Of a DNA stretch of 64,000 nucleotides, positions 20,082-29,319 are shown in pieces (positions within the stretch are counted from its first letter, which is position 1; each line of letters starts with the position of its first letter). This DNA comes from Mycolicibacterium rhodesiae (GTDB lineage Bacteria > Actinomycetota > Actinomycetes > Mycobacteriales > Mycobacteriaceae). Under the pieces are notes generated by a model. The model was not told the DNA's origin. It saw only the letters and a program-made list of their open reading frames with translations, and did not search any database. The position numbers were made by a program, and so were the translations under genes. The stretch is taken from NCBI RefSeq assembly GCF_002086695.1, contig NZ_MVIH01000009.1, positions 1 to 64,000 on the forward strand, read 5' to 3'.

Positions 20082-21628
20082 GGCAGCGGAGCGACGGCCA
20101 GCTTGCCGCGCGTCGCGAGCCCGTAGTAGATCGCCAAGCCCAAGCCGCAGCCGATGAACCAGCTGTACTGCGCGGCGGTATGCATGCCCGGCACTCCGAC
20201 AGCCAGCACCGGGACCACCGCGACCAGAGCGGACACCGCCGTGGCGATCACCGCGGCCGGGTTGTAACCCTTCTTGTACCAATAGGTTCCGTCCTCGGCG
20301 AGGGTGAACAGTGCGTCAACGTTCACCTTCTGCTTGTGGATCAGGTAGTAGTGGCCGATCAACACGCCGAACAGCGGGCCGATGAATGCACCGAGCGTCT
20401 CCAGTGTGTAGTGGATGACTTCGGGATTGTTGTACAGGTTCCACGGCGTGATGAGCACCGAGCCGACGGCGGCGATCATTCCGCCCGCGCGCCAGCTGAT
20501 CCGCTGCGGGCTGACGTTGGAGAAGTCGAACGCCGGCGAGATGAAGTTCGCGACGATGTTGATGCCGATGGTGGCGATGGTGAAGGTCAACGCTCCCAGC
20601 ACGATTGCGAACGTGGAGTCGATCTTCGCCACGGTCGCGACAGGATCGGTGATCAGCTCGCCGAAGACCGGCACGGTGAGTGAGGCGGTGACGACCACCA
20701 GGATGGAGAAGACCAGAAAGTTCACCGGCAAACCGAGGAAGTTGCCGCGCTTGACGGCCGCGAACGACCGGCCATAGCGGGCGAAGTCGCCGAAGTTCAG
20801 CATCGGGCCCGAAAAGTAGGACACCACCAGGGCGATGGCGCCGAGCATGACCGGTACGGCGTCCAGACCCGTGTACTTGACGTCACCGAGGTTGAGATCG
20901 ATTGCGCCCCAACCGGCTTTATAGATCAGATAGCCGCACAGCATGAACATCACCACGTACACCGCGGGACCGCAGAAGTCGATGAACTTGCGGATGGATT
21001 CCATCCCGCGCCAGAAGACGCAGGCCTGTAGGACCCAGAGCAGCAGGAAGCTGCCCCAGCCGAGGAAGGGCAACCCCAGGAATCCGTGCTGGTTGACATC
21101 GGCGTACGGGGCAAGTCCCGGAAAGAGCTTGAGCAGCACCACATCCAGGGCAGCGGAGGCAAGATAGGTCTGAATGCCGTACCAGGCCACCGCGATCAGA
21201 CCGCGAATGATGGCGGGGATGTTCGCACCGAGCACGCCGAAGACGCTGCGGCAGATCACCGGATACGGCACGCCGGTGGCCTGGCTCGGCTTGGCGACCA
21301 GGTTGCAGAAGAAGTTGACGATCACGATGCCGATGAGCAGTGCGATCAGAACCTGCCAACTGGCGAGGCCCAGGGCGAACAGGCTGCCCGCCGTGACGTA
21401 ACCCCCGACGCTGTGCACGTCGGACATCCAGAAGGCAAAGATGTTGTAAGAGCTCCAATGCTGCTCGCGCAGCGGGGCCAGGTCCTCGTTGGTCAGGCGC
21501 GGGTCGTAACCCGGCTTGATCAGTCCGCCGCCGACCGGGTGGCCGGCGGCTTCGACGATGTCACCCGCGCCGACGACGGCGCCGGGCGGCAGGTCTTTCA
21601 CGCTCTGCGGTGTGTCGATGTCGGTCAT
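20078..21628 (-). CDS. NCS1-family nucleobase:cation symporter (allantoin/hydantoin/purine uptake)
   Basis: 516 residues with about 12 transmembrane segments. N-terminal motif LTNEDLAPLREQHWSSYNIF and helix-1 FWMSDVHSVGGYVTAGSLFALG are NCS1 hallmarks. Its position next to allantoin genes points to allantoin or a related ureide/hydantoin as substrate, but uracil or purines are not excluded. ATG start at 21628. Transcribed from downstream of the GntR gene. Confidence 0.9.
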   Translation of the reverse strand: MTDIDTPQSVKDLPPGAVVGAGDIVEAAGHPVGGGLIKPGYDPRLTNEDLAPLREQHWSSYNIFAFWMSDVHSVGGYVTAGSLFALGLASWQVLIALLIGIVIVNFFCNLVAKPSQATGVPYPVICRSVFGVLGANIPAIIRGLIAVAWYGIQTYLASAALDVVLLKLFPGLAPYADVNQHGFLGLPFLGWGSFLLLWVLQACVFWRGMESIRKFIDFCGPAVYVVMFMLCGYLIYKAGWGAIDLNLGDVKYTGLDAVPVMLGAIALVVSYFSGPMLNFGDFARYGRSFAAVKRGNFLGLPVNFLVFSILVVVTASLTVPVFGELITDPVATVAKIDSTFAIVLGALTFTIATIGINIVANFISPAFDFSNVSPQRISWRAGGMIAAVGSVLITPWNLYNNPEVIHYTLETLGAFIGPLFGVLIGHYYLIHKQKVNVDALFTLAEDGTYWYKKGYNPAAVIATAVSALVAVVPVLAVGVPGMHTAAQYSWFIGCGLGLAIYYGLATRGKLAVAPLP

Positions 21629-21681
21629 GGCCGGACGTTATCGACGGTGCGTTTCCCCGGTATTTCCGGTGAACTACCCGG

Positions 21682-22404
21682 CTATTGCGGCGAAGATATA
21701 TCCGCAGGCAGAAACAGCCCGGTGTCCGTCGGCAACGCGGCGATGACGGAATTGAGCCGCCCGGCGTGCAACTCGGCAACCGTGAGCAGCTGTTCGACGT
21801 CACCGGCCAGGAATGCGAGCACCATCTCGCGGTGGTCGCCATGCAGAGCGGCCCTGGCCGAGGGCTCGACATGCACCATGGACTGCACGGGTTCGGTCAT
21901 GTTCCATGCCGATTCGAGCATGTGCAGCAGACGGAACATGCGCGACGGTCGGCTCAACGCGAGATGGAAACGCCTGCTTTGCCGGTGATAGCTGAGCGGA
22001 TCGTCATCGTCGACGGCCTGCTGCAGCGCGTCGTTCGCCGCGACGATCGCCGCCCGGTCGGCCTCGGTGGCGTTGGCCACCGCGGACGCCAGCGCCGCTG
22101 CCTCCAAAGTCTCACGCACGATGTACATTTCGCGCAGCTCCTGAACCGTGAGCTGTGCGACGGTGTACCCGGAGTTGGATCGGTGTGCGACCAACCCCTC
22201 TCCGATCAGTGTCTTGAGCGACTCACGGACCGGGATCTGGCTCACCCCGAACAGATCCGCCACTTCGGCCAATGGAATCGGTGTCCCGGGCGCGACGGCA
22301 CCGTCGAGGATCACCCGCCTCAACTCGTCGAGGATGGCCTGTTGCGGGCTGCCTGGGCGGTCGACCACCAGCCGATCGAGCAGCGCCGAACGTCGTCGCA
22401 GCAT
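21682..22404 (-). CDS. GntR-family (FadR/FCD type) transcriptional regulator
   Basis: 240 residues: winged helix-turn-helix at about 18-80 (ADLFGVSQIPVRESLKTLIGEGL) and an all-helical FCD ligand domain with RETLEAAAL and FHLALSRPS. It lies directly upstream of, and co-directional with, the permease (53-bp gap), so it likely regulates the ureide genes in response to a pathway metabolite (inference). Confidence 0.9.
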   Translation of the reverse strand: MLRRRSALLDRLVVDRPGSPQQAILDELRRVILDGAVAPGTPIPLAEVADLFGVSQIPVRESLKTLIGEGLVAHRSNSGYTVAQLTVQELREMYIVRETLEAAALASAVANATEADRAAIVAANDALQQAVDDDDPLSYHRQSRRFHLALSRPSRMFRLLHMLESAWNMTEPVQSMVHVEPSARAALHGDHREMVLAFLAGDVEQLLTVAELHAGRLNSVIAALPTDTGLFLPADISSPQ

Positions 22405-22467
22405 CGGGTCACGGTAGGCGCATCATGTTTCCGCGGTGCTACGGCGGAGGTGACCAGCGGAGGCGAC

Positions 22468-22839
22468 TTACCCGGCCGCCCACTGCTTGGCCTGCTCGAG
22501 TTCGGCGAGACCGAACACCGCGACGTCACCGGGCATCAGCCAGCCGACCGCGTGAATGGTGTGAACCACCCACTCCTTGTCGCTGACCACCGCGACCCGC
22601 TTGAAGGCGGCGTGCCGGGTGAACAGTGTGCCCAAGCCGAGTTTGAGATCTTCGACCAGGCCACCGGGGCCGAACCCCTGGTAGTCGGAGTCGATCACCT
22701 CGACGATCCGGATGTCGCCACCCGGCTTCAGCATGTCGTCCATCATCGGCTTGAACGCCTTGAGGTCGTCGCCGCTCACCCGACCCGACACCCGAAGGCC
22801 CGTCACGCCCTCGGGCATGTCGGAAAGGACTTCGATCAT
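22468..22839 (-). CDS. SpoIIAA-like (STAS-fold) protein
   Basis: 123 residues of the SpoIIAA-like/DUF3478 family: an N-terminal MIEVLSDMPEGVTGLRVSGRVSGDD strand pair, a YQGFGPGGLVEDLKLG helix and a VSDKEWV loop. Such proteins resemble anti-sigma-antagonist STAS folds but lack a clear phosphorylatable Ser context; function is unknown. Monocistronic in appearance. Confidence 0.8.
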   Translation of the reverse strand: MIEVLSDMPEGVTGLRVSGRVSGDDLKAFKPMMDDMLKPGGDIRIVEVIDSDYQGFGPGGLVEDLKLGLGTLFTRHAAFKRVAVVSDKEWVVHTIHAVGWLMPGDVAVFGLAELEQAKQWAAG

Positions 22840-22878
22840 CGGTTCAGCGTAGAACCGCGCACGCTCCTGCGGCCTTTT

Positions 22879-23847
22879 TCAGCGTTTGTCGACCACCCTG
22901 GTCTTGATCAGGCTCGCGACCATCGTGAGGAACAGCGTCAGGATGATGACGGCCAGGCTCAGCAGCGTCGGAATCTCCGGCACGTGCACGCCTTCGCCCC
23001 CGTTGATGAACGGCACCTCGTTTTCGTGCAGGGCGTGCAGCACCAGCTTGACCCCGATGAAGAACAGGATGAAGGCCAGTCCCTGCGACAGGAACACCAG
23101 CCGGTTGAGCAGATCACCCAGCAGGAAGTAGAGCTGGCGCAGTCCCATCAGCGCGAACAGGTTCGCGGTGAACACGATGTAGGGCTCGCGGGTCAGACCG
23201 TAGATCGCCGGGATCGAGTCCAGCGCGAACAGCAAATCGGTGGTGCCCAACGCGACGATGACCAGAAACATCGGCGTCATCAGGCGCTTGCCGCCCTCCT
23301 TGACGTACAGCTTCAGGCCGTCCCATTTGTCGGTGCTCGGAACGTACTTGCGGGCCAGGCGCACCACGGTGTTCTCGGCATCGTCGTCGTGCTCGGTGTC
23401 GCGGACCAGCCGGATCGCGGTGTACAGCAGGAACGCTCCGAAGATGTAGAAGATCCACGAAAACTGTTCAATGGCAACAGCACCCAGCGCGATGAAAATG
23501 CCGCGGAAGATCAGCGCCAGGACGATGCCGATCAGAAGTGCCTCTTGCTGATAGATCTTCGGCACCTTGAAGCTGGCCATGATGATGATGAAGATGAACA
23601 GGTTGTCCACCGACAGGCTGTACTCGGTGAGCCAGCCCGCATAGAACTCCAGGCCGAACTGGCTGCCGTGGAAGTTCCACACCCACAGGCCGAATGCGAT
23701 GGCCAGGCCGATATAGAACGACAGATAGATGCTGCACTCACGCGTCGTGGGTTCGTGCGGGCGCCGCGCGATGATGATCACGTCGAACAAGAGCACCGCG
23801 ACCGTCACGCCGATGGTGATGAACCATTCGAGCGGCGTCACATTCAT
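22879..23847 (-). CDS. TerC-family membrane transporter (probable Mn2+ exporter)
   Basis: A polytopic membrane protein of 322 residues with 8-9 hydrophobic segments. Conserved acidic intramembrane motifs are present: EYSLSVDNLFIF and DLLFALDSIPAI, typical of TerC/Alx (CaCA-like) proteins. ATG at 23847 with GGAGG upstream; the frame extends farther but runs through the riboswitch. Being preceded by a yybP-ykoY-like leader supports a role in Mn2+ efflux or metalation of exported proteins (inference from family). Confidence 0.9.
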   Translation of the reverse strand: MNVTPLEWFITIGVTVAVLLFDVIIIARRPHEPTTRECSIYLSFYIGLAIAFGLWVWNFHGSQFGLEFYAGWLTEYSLSVDNLFIFIIIMASFKVPKIYQQEALLIGIVLALIFRGIFIALGAVAIEQFSWIFYIFGAFLLYTAIRLVRDTEHDDDAENTVVRLARKYVPSTDKWDGLKLYVKEGGKRLMTPMFLVIVALGTTDLLFALDSIPAIYGLTREPYIVFTANLFALMGLRQLYFLLGDLLNRLVFLSQGLAFILFFIGVKLVLHALHENEVPFINGGEGVHVPEIPTLLSLAVIILTLFLTMVASLIKTRVVDKR

Positions 23848-23851
23848 AAAA

Positions 23852-23976
23852 AGACCTCCGGGCGTCACAAAACGTCCGAGGTCTCTTCCGCCGAGCGAAG
23901 CTCGGCCCGCGGCGCCGGACGACCAACGTTGGCCGCCGTGGTGACGACACCGCGACGAAGGAATACTCCCCTCTGG
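23852..23976 (-). promoter_or_regulatory. yybP-ykoY (Mn2+) riboswitch in the TerC leader
   Basis: On the minus strand the leader carries the two conserved loops of this class: GAGGGGAGTATTCC (complement of 23960-23974) and GGCGGAAGAGACCTCGG (around 23877-23893), joined by a GC-rich stem. Downstream, AGACCTC (23878-23884) can pair with GAGGTCT (23852-23858), which contains the GGAGG ribosome site and is followed by TTTTT. That hairpin could therefore act as terminator and/or sequester the ribosome site, with Mn2+ binding releasing it. Boundaries are approximate. Confidence 0.8.
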
Positions 23977-24085
23977 CAGCAGTCTGTCAGGTGGGCGCGC
24001 AAGTGAGCAAACCGAACGCAGGATCGCCTCGGTCACCGGCCGCGTCCGGCACCGCGATGTCGACGAGGCCGCCTAGGATCCTCTC

Positions 24086-27000
24086 GTGGCGACGCCGGAA
24101 ATTCCCCCGCAATACCTGTTATCGGAGCAGGCACCGCCCCCGCGCACCCTGATCGACATCCTCTACGACACCGCCAATCGGTACCCCGAGGCCGCCGCCA
24201 TCGACGACGGCACGGTGCAGTTGACCTACGCCGAGTTGATCGCCGACATCGAGGAGAGTGTCGAGTGGCTGGCCGCCCGCGGCATCGGCCGCGGCGACCG
24301 GATCGGCATCCGCATGCCGTCCGGCAGTTACGCCCTCTACGTCGCGATCCTCTCGACGCTGGCGGCCGGGGCAGCCTATGTCCCGGTCGACGCCGACGAT
24401 CCCGACGAGCGCGCCGAGTTGGTGTTCAACGAGGCCGGGGTGGTCGCGGTCATCACCGAGGCCGGTTTGACCCGCGGGCCAGGTTCGTCACGCGGATGGC
24501 GGGCGACGGCCCCGTTGGGCCGCGACGACGCGTGGATCATCTTCACCTCCGGATCCACCGGAACCCCCAAGGGTGTTGCGGTGACGCATCGCAACGCGGC
24601 GGCATTCGTCGATGCCGAGGCGCGAATGTTCCTGCAGAGCAACCCGATCGGACCAGCCGACCGGGTGTTGGCCGGTTTGTCGGTGGCATTCGACGCCTCC
24701 TGCGAGGAGATGTGGCTGGCCTGGCGATACGGCGCATGCCTGGTGCCTGCGCCCCGCGCCCTGGTGCGCAGCGGCATGGACCTCGGACCGTGGCTGGTGG
24801 CGCGGGACATCACTGTCGTCTCGACGGTGCCCACGCTGGCGTCGCTGTGGCCGGCCGAGGCGCTGGAAGCGGTACGGCTGCTGATCTTCGGCGGCGAAGC
24901 CTGCCCGCCCGAGCTGGCCGAACGGCTCGCGGTCGAAGGCCGCGAGGTGTGGAACACCTACGGACCGACCGAGGCAACCGTGGTGGCCAGCGCCGCCCGC
25001 CTCGACGGGCGCAGTCCGGTCAGCATCGGGCGACCGCTGCCGGGCTGGGACCTGGCGGTGGTCGACTCCAGCGGCGCCCCCGTCGCCCTCGGCGAAGTGG
25101 GCGAGCTGGTGATCGGCGGCGTCGGCCTGGCCCGCTACCTGGATCCGGAGAAAGACGCCGAGAAGTACGCGCCGATGCCGTCGCTGGAATGGGCGCGCGC
25201 CTACCGCAGCGGCGACCTCGTCCGGCTGGAGGCCGACGGGCTGTATTTCCAGGGTCGCGCCGACGATCAGGTCAAGGTCGGCGGACGCCGCATCGAACTC
25301 GGCGAGGTCGACTCGGCGCTGCTGCACCTGCCCGGCGTCAGCGGCGCCGCCGCTGCGGTACGGCGCACTGCCAGCGGCACTCCGATGCTCGTCGGCTACA
25401 TCTCCAGCGCCAACCCCGATTTCGATCTCGCCGCGGCCCGCACCCACCTGGCCGAGGCCCTGCCTGCCGCGCTGGTGCCGCGCCTGGTGCTGCTCGACGA
25501 GCTGCCGACCCGGACCTCGGGCAAGGTCGACCGCAATGCGCTGCCGTGGCCGCCGCCGGGCTATCAGGACTCCGAACCCGACCTGGGCGGCACCATGGGC
25601 TGGCTGGCCGGGCTCTGGCGCGACGTTCTCGGCGCGGTGGTGGACGGCCCTGAAGCGGATTTCTTCGCGCTCGGTGGCGGCTCGCTGTCGGCAGCCCAGC
25701 TGGTGGCCGCGCTGCGCGAGCGCTACCCGCAGCTGACCGTCGCCCAGCTCTACGACCACCCCCGGCTGGGGTCGCTGGCCGAATTCCTCGACGAGCAGAA
25801 GCCGTCGGCCGCGGTCACGCCGCGCCACGTCACGCCGACGCCGGTGTCGACGCAGGCGGCCCAGGTGTTGTTGTCGGTGCCGCTGGCCACGCTGACCGGG
25901 CTGCAGTGGGTGACGTGGCTGGCGCTGATCAACAACATCGCCGCCGCGGTCCATCCGCTGCCCTGGTTGGCACCGGTGAACTGGTGGCTGGTCGTGGTGG
26001 CCTTCATCCTGTTCATCACCCCGATCGGCCGGATGGGCATCGCGGTACTGGGCGCGCGGACCCTGCTGTCCGGGCTGGAACCGGGCACCTACCGGCGGGG
26101 CGGATCCGAACATCTGCGGGTGTGGCTGGCCGAACGGCTGGCCGACGCCAGCGGCGCCGAGAACCTCGCGGGTGCTCCGTGGCTGGTGTACTACGCCCGA
26201 GCGCTGGGTAACAAGATCGGCAAAGGCGTGGATCTGCATTCGGCGCCCCCGGTGACCGGCATGCTCACGCTCGGCCACCGGGTCTCCATCGAACCGGAGG
26301 TCGACCTGACCGGGCATTGGATCGACGGCGACCTCTTCCACGTCGGCCCGATCAGCGTCGGCAACGACGCCAGCATCGGGGCACGCACGACGCTGTTCCC
26401 GGGTGCCGTCGTCGGAAAGGACGCCGACGTGGCGCCCGGCTCGGGCGTGGTCGGCAAGGTCAAGAACGGGCAGTACTGGAAGGGTTCCCCGGCGGTGAAG
26501 TCCGGCAAGGCCCGCCATCCGTGGCCGGAGTACCGGCCGCCGCGCGCCGCGCTGTGGGTGGCTGTATACGGGGTGACGTCCATGCTCCTCGGGGCGGTGC
26601 CGCTGCTGGCGCTGGCGATCGGGTTGGGTGTGCTGGTCTGGCCGGCCCGACACAGTGCGACGCTGGGTTCGGCCATGGCCGCGGCTGCGCCCTGGACTCC
26701 GGCGGCCGCGCTGGTGTCACTGCTGGTCTACGCGGCGTTCACCGTCGTGGCGGTGCGGATTCTCGCGATCGGGCTGCGCGAGGGCTATCACCCGGTGCGC
26801 AGCCGGGTGGGCTGGCAGCTGTGGACCACCGAACGGCTGATGGACGCCGCCCGCAACTACCTGTTCCCCGTCTACGCCAGCCTGCTCACCCCGTGGTGGC
26901 TGCGCGCTCTCGGCGCGAAAGTCGGCCGCAACACCGAGATTTCGACCGCACTGCTGACCCCGAAGTTCACCGTCGTGGAGGACGGCGCATTTCTGGCCGA

Positions 27001-27985
27001 CGACACCATGGTGGCCTCCTATGAACTCGGCGGCGGCTGGATCCATGTCGCCAAGGCCACCGTCGGCAAGCGCGCCTTCCTCGGCAACTCGGGTATCACC
27101 CAACCGGGCCGGCGCGTGCCCGACGACGGCCTGGTGGCGGTACTGTCGGCCGCCCCGCACAAGGCGAAGGCCGGCTCGTCGTGGCTGGGCAGTCCGCCGA
27201 TCCGATTGCGCCGCCGCGCCGATGAAGGCGACGCCGCACTGACGTTCAGCCCGCCGATGCGGTTGAAGGTGATGCGCGCCGCGGTCGAAACCTGCCGGCT
27301 GTTCCCGGTGATCGTCACCTTCGCGATCGGGGTTGCGGTGCTGGCCGTACTGCAGGCCCTGGCGCTCGAATTCGGTTACGGCGGGGCCGTGTTGGCCGGC
27401 GGAGTGGTGCTGCTCATTGCCGGTGCAGTAGCCGGCGGGATCGCGGTGGCCGCCAAATGGATTGTGGTGGGTCATATTCCGGCCGACGAGCAACCGCTGT
27501 GGTCGTCGTTCGTGTGGCGCAACGAGGTGTCGGACACGTTCGTGGAAACGGTGGCGGCGCCGTGGTTCGCCCGCGCCGCCAGCGGCACCCCCGTGATGAA
27601 CCTCTGGCTGCGGGCACTCGGCGCCAAGATCGGCCGCGGCGTGTGGTGCGAAACGTACTGGCTGCCGGAAGCCGACCTGGTGACGCTGCAGCGGGCCAGC
27701 ACCGTCAACCGCGGCTGCGTGGTGCAGACGCACCTGTTCCATGATCGGATCATGCGCATGGACACCGTCGTGCTCGACGAGGGTGCCACGCTCGGTCCGC
27801 ACTGCGTGGCGTTGCCCGCGGCCAAACTCGGCGCCGGCGCCACCGTCGGCCCGGCATCGCTGGTGATGCGCGGCGACGAGGTGCCACCGTCGACTCGTTG
27901 GCAGGGCAATCCGATTGCCCCGTGGCTCGTTTCGAAGAAGAAGACCCGCGACGATGCGCGCAAAGCCGAGGACAGCGCCGCGTGA
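24086..27985 (+). CDS. Pls/PosA-type single-module non-ribosomal peptide synthetase with membrane and hexapeptide-repeat domains
   Basis: A 1299-residue membrane NRPS. Residues ~15-500 form an adenylation domain (TSGSTGTPKG near 155, NTYGPTEAT near 290, YRSGD near 373, GRADDQVKVGGRRIELGE near 390, TSGKVDRNALP near 475). A carrier domain has the phosphopantetheine Ser in ALGGGSLSAAQ (about 532). The rest has about six TM segments interleaved with left-handed beta-helix (hexapeptide) blocks near 690-790, 930-1010 and 1180-1270, as in epsilon-poly-lysine synthetase (Pls). The product is not predictable; a homopeptide or amino-acylated envelope product is possible. A leaderless GTG start is suggested by TAGGAT at 24074-24079. 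Its stop overlaps the next gene (GTGA). Confidence 0.9.
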   Translation: MATPEIPPQYLLSEQAPPPRTLIDILYDTANRYPEAAAIDDGTVQLTYAELIADIEESVEWLAARGIGRGDRIGIRMPSGSYALYVAILSTLAAGAAYVPVDADDPDERAELVFNEAGVVAVITEAGLTRGPGSSRGWRATAPLGRDDAWIIFTSGSTGTPKGVAVTHRNAAAFVDAEARMFLQSNPIGPADRVLAGLSVAFDASCEEMWLAWRYGACLVPAPRALVRSGMDLGPWLVARDITVVSTVPTLASLWPAEALEAVRLLIFGGEACPPELAERLAVEGREVWNTYGPTEATVVASAARLDGRSPVSIGRPLPGWDLAVVDSSGAPVALGEVGELVIGGVGLARYLDPEKDAEKYAPMPSLEWARAYRSGDLVRLEADGLYFQGRADDQVKVGGRRIELGEVDSALLHLPGVSGAAAAVRRTASGTPMLVGYISSANPDFDLAAARTHLAEALPAALVPRLVLLDELPTRTSGKVDRNALPWPPPGYQDSEPDLGGTMGWLAGLWRDVLGAVVDGPEADFFALGGGSLSAAQLVAALRERYPQLTVAQLYDHPRLGSLAEFLDEQKPSAAVTPRHVTPTPVSTQAAQVLLSVPLATLTGLQWVTWLALINNIAAAVHPLPWLAPVNWWLVVVAFILFITPIGRMGIAVLGARTLLSGLEPGTYRRGGSEHLRVWLAERLADASGAENLAGAPWLVYYARALGNKIGKGVDLHSAPPVTGMLTLGHRVSIEPEVDLTGHWIDGDLFHVGPISVGNDASIGARTTLFPGAVVGKDADVAPGSGVVGKVKNGQYWKGSPAVKSGKARHPWPEYRPPRAALWVAVYGVTSMLLGAVPLLALAIGLGVLVWPARHSATLGSAMAAAAPWTPAAALVSLLVYAAFTVVAVRILAIGLREGYHPVRSRVGWQLWTTERLMDAARNYLFPVYASLLTPWWLRALGAKVGRNTEISTALLTPKFTVVEDGAFLADDTMVASYELGGGWIHVAKATVGKRAFLGNSGITQPGRRVPDDGLVAVLSAAPHKAKAGSSWLGSPPIRLRRRADEGDAALTFSPPMRLKVMRAAVETCRLFPVIVTFAIGVAVLAVLQALALEFGYGGAVLAGGVVLLIAGAVAGGIAVAAKWIVVGHIPADEQPLWSSFVWRNEVSDTFVETVAAPWFARAASGTPVMNLWLRALGAKIGRGVWCETYWLPEADLVTLQRASTVNRGCVVQTHLFHDRIMRMDTVVLDEGATLGPHCVALPAAKLGAGATVGPASLVMRGDEVPPSTRWQGNPIAPWLVSKKKTRDDARKAEDSAA

Positions 27986-29319
27986 AACAGCCCGCCAAGA
28001 AGGCCGCCAAGAAAGGCGGCCCGCCGGTCATCGATCCGTATCTGCCGAACAACGGCAACTTCGGCTACCGGGTGTCGCGCTACGAACTGGACCTGGAGTA
28101 CAAGGTCGCGATCAACCGTTTGACCGGTACCGCCACCATCACCGCGGCGACGCTGGCGTCACTGAAGACGTTCACCCTGGATCTGTCCGCCACCCTGTCG
28201 GTGTCGAAGGTGACGGTCAACGGCCGTCGGCCGGCCAACTTCTCTGCCTCCAACGGCAAGCTGCACATCACCCTGTCCACGCCGTTGCCCGCCGGTGCGG
28301 CGATGTCGATCAGCGTGCGCTACGGCGGCAACCCCCGGCCGATCCGAACCTATTGGGGTGAAGTCGGTTTCGAGGAGCTATCCAACGGCGCGTTGGTGGC
28401 CGGCCAGCCGAACGGCGCGGCGTCGTGGTTCCCGTGCGACGACCATCCCAGCGCCAAGGCCAGCTACCGGATCCAGATCAGCACCGACAGCCCCTACCGT
28501 GCGGTGGCCAACGGTGAACTGGTCTCACGGCGGGTTCGGGCCGCGCACACGGTGTGGACCTACGAACAGCCGGAGCCGACGTCGACCTATCTGATCACCC
28601 TGCAGATCGGTATGTACGGCACCCACAAGCTACCCAAGTCGCCGGTACCGATGCAGGCGGTGCTTCCCGACCGGCTGCGTCCTGCGTTCGACCAGGACTT
28701 CGGCCGTCAGCCGCAGATGATGAAGTTGTTCGTCAAGCTGTTCGGCCCGTACCCGTTGAGCAACGGCTACACCGTTGTGGTGACCGACGACGCTCTGGAG
28801 ATACCTCTTGAAGCCCAAGGTATCTCGATCTTCGGCGCCAACCACTGCGACGGTAAGCGCGGCGCCGAACGGCTGATCGCCCACGAACTGGCCCACCAGT
28901 GGTTCGGCAACAGCGTGACCGTGCGGCGGTGGCGCGACATCTGGTTGCACGAGGGATTCGCCTGCTACGCCGAGTGGTTGTGGTCGGAGAACTCCGGCGG
29001 ACGCTCCGCCGATCAGTGGGCCCACCACTATCACGCCAAGCTGACGTCTTCGCCGCAGAACCTGCTGCTGGCCGATCCCGGGCCGCGGGACATGTTCGAC
29101 GATCGAGTCTACAAGCGTGGCGCGCTCACACTGCATGTGCTGCGCGGCACCCTCGGCGACGAGAAATTCTTTGCGCTGCTGCGTGATTGGACCAATCGCC
29201 ACCAGCACAGCACGGTGGTGACCGACGACTTCACCGGCCTCGCAGCCAACTACGCCGACATCTCGCTGCGCCCGTTGTGGGATGCCTGGCTGTATTCCAC
29301 CGAGGTGCCGCGGCTGTGA
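27982..29319 (+). CDS. M1-family zinc aminopeptidase
   Basis: 445 residues with a gluzincin site HELAHQWFGN (H301, E302, H305) and the third ligand E324 in LHEGF, i.e. the exact HExxH-x18-E spacing. The exopeptidase motif is not in the classical GxMEN form (the equivalent region reads IPLEAQGISIFG, also seen in ColAA-like mycobacterial M1 enzymes). The N-terminus is Lys-rich with no signal peptide. GTG start overlaps the Pls-like stop by GTGA and its own stop overlaps the next gene, so the trio is translationally coupled. Confidence 0.88.
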   Translation: MKQPAKKAAKKGGPPVIDPYLPNNGNFGYRVSRYELDLEYKVAINRLTGTATITAATLASLKTFTLDLSATLSVSKVTVNGRRPANFSASNGKLHITLSTPLPAGAAMSISVRYGGNPRPIRTYWGEVGFEELSNGALVAGQPNGAASWFPCDDHPSAKASYRIQISTDSPYRAVANGELVSRRVRAAHTVWTYEQPEPTSTYLITLQIGMYGTHKLPKSPVPMQAVLPDRLRPAFDQDFGRQPQMMKLFVKLFGPYPLSNGYTVVVTDDALEIPLEAQGISIFGANHCDGKRGAERLIAHELAHQWFGNSVTVRRWRDIWLHEGFACYAEWLWSENSGGRSADQWAHHYHAKLTSSPQNLLLADPGPRDMFDDRVYKRGALTLHVLRGTLGDEKFFALLRDWTNRHQHSTVVTDDFTGLAANYADISLRPLWDAWLYSTEVPRL

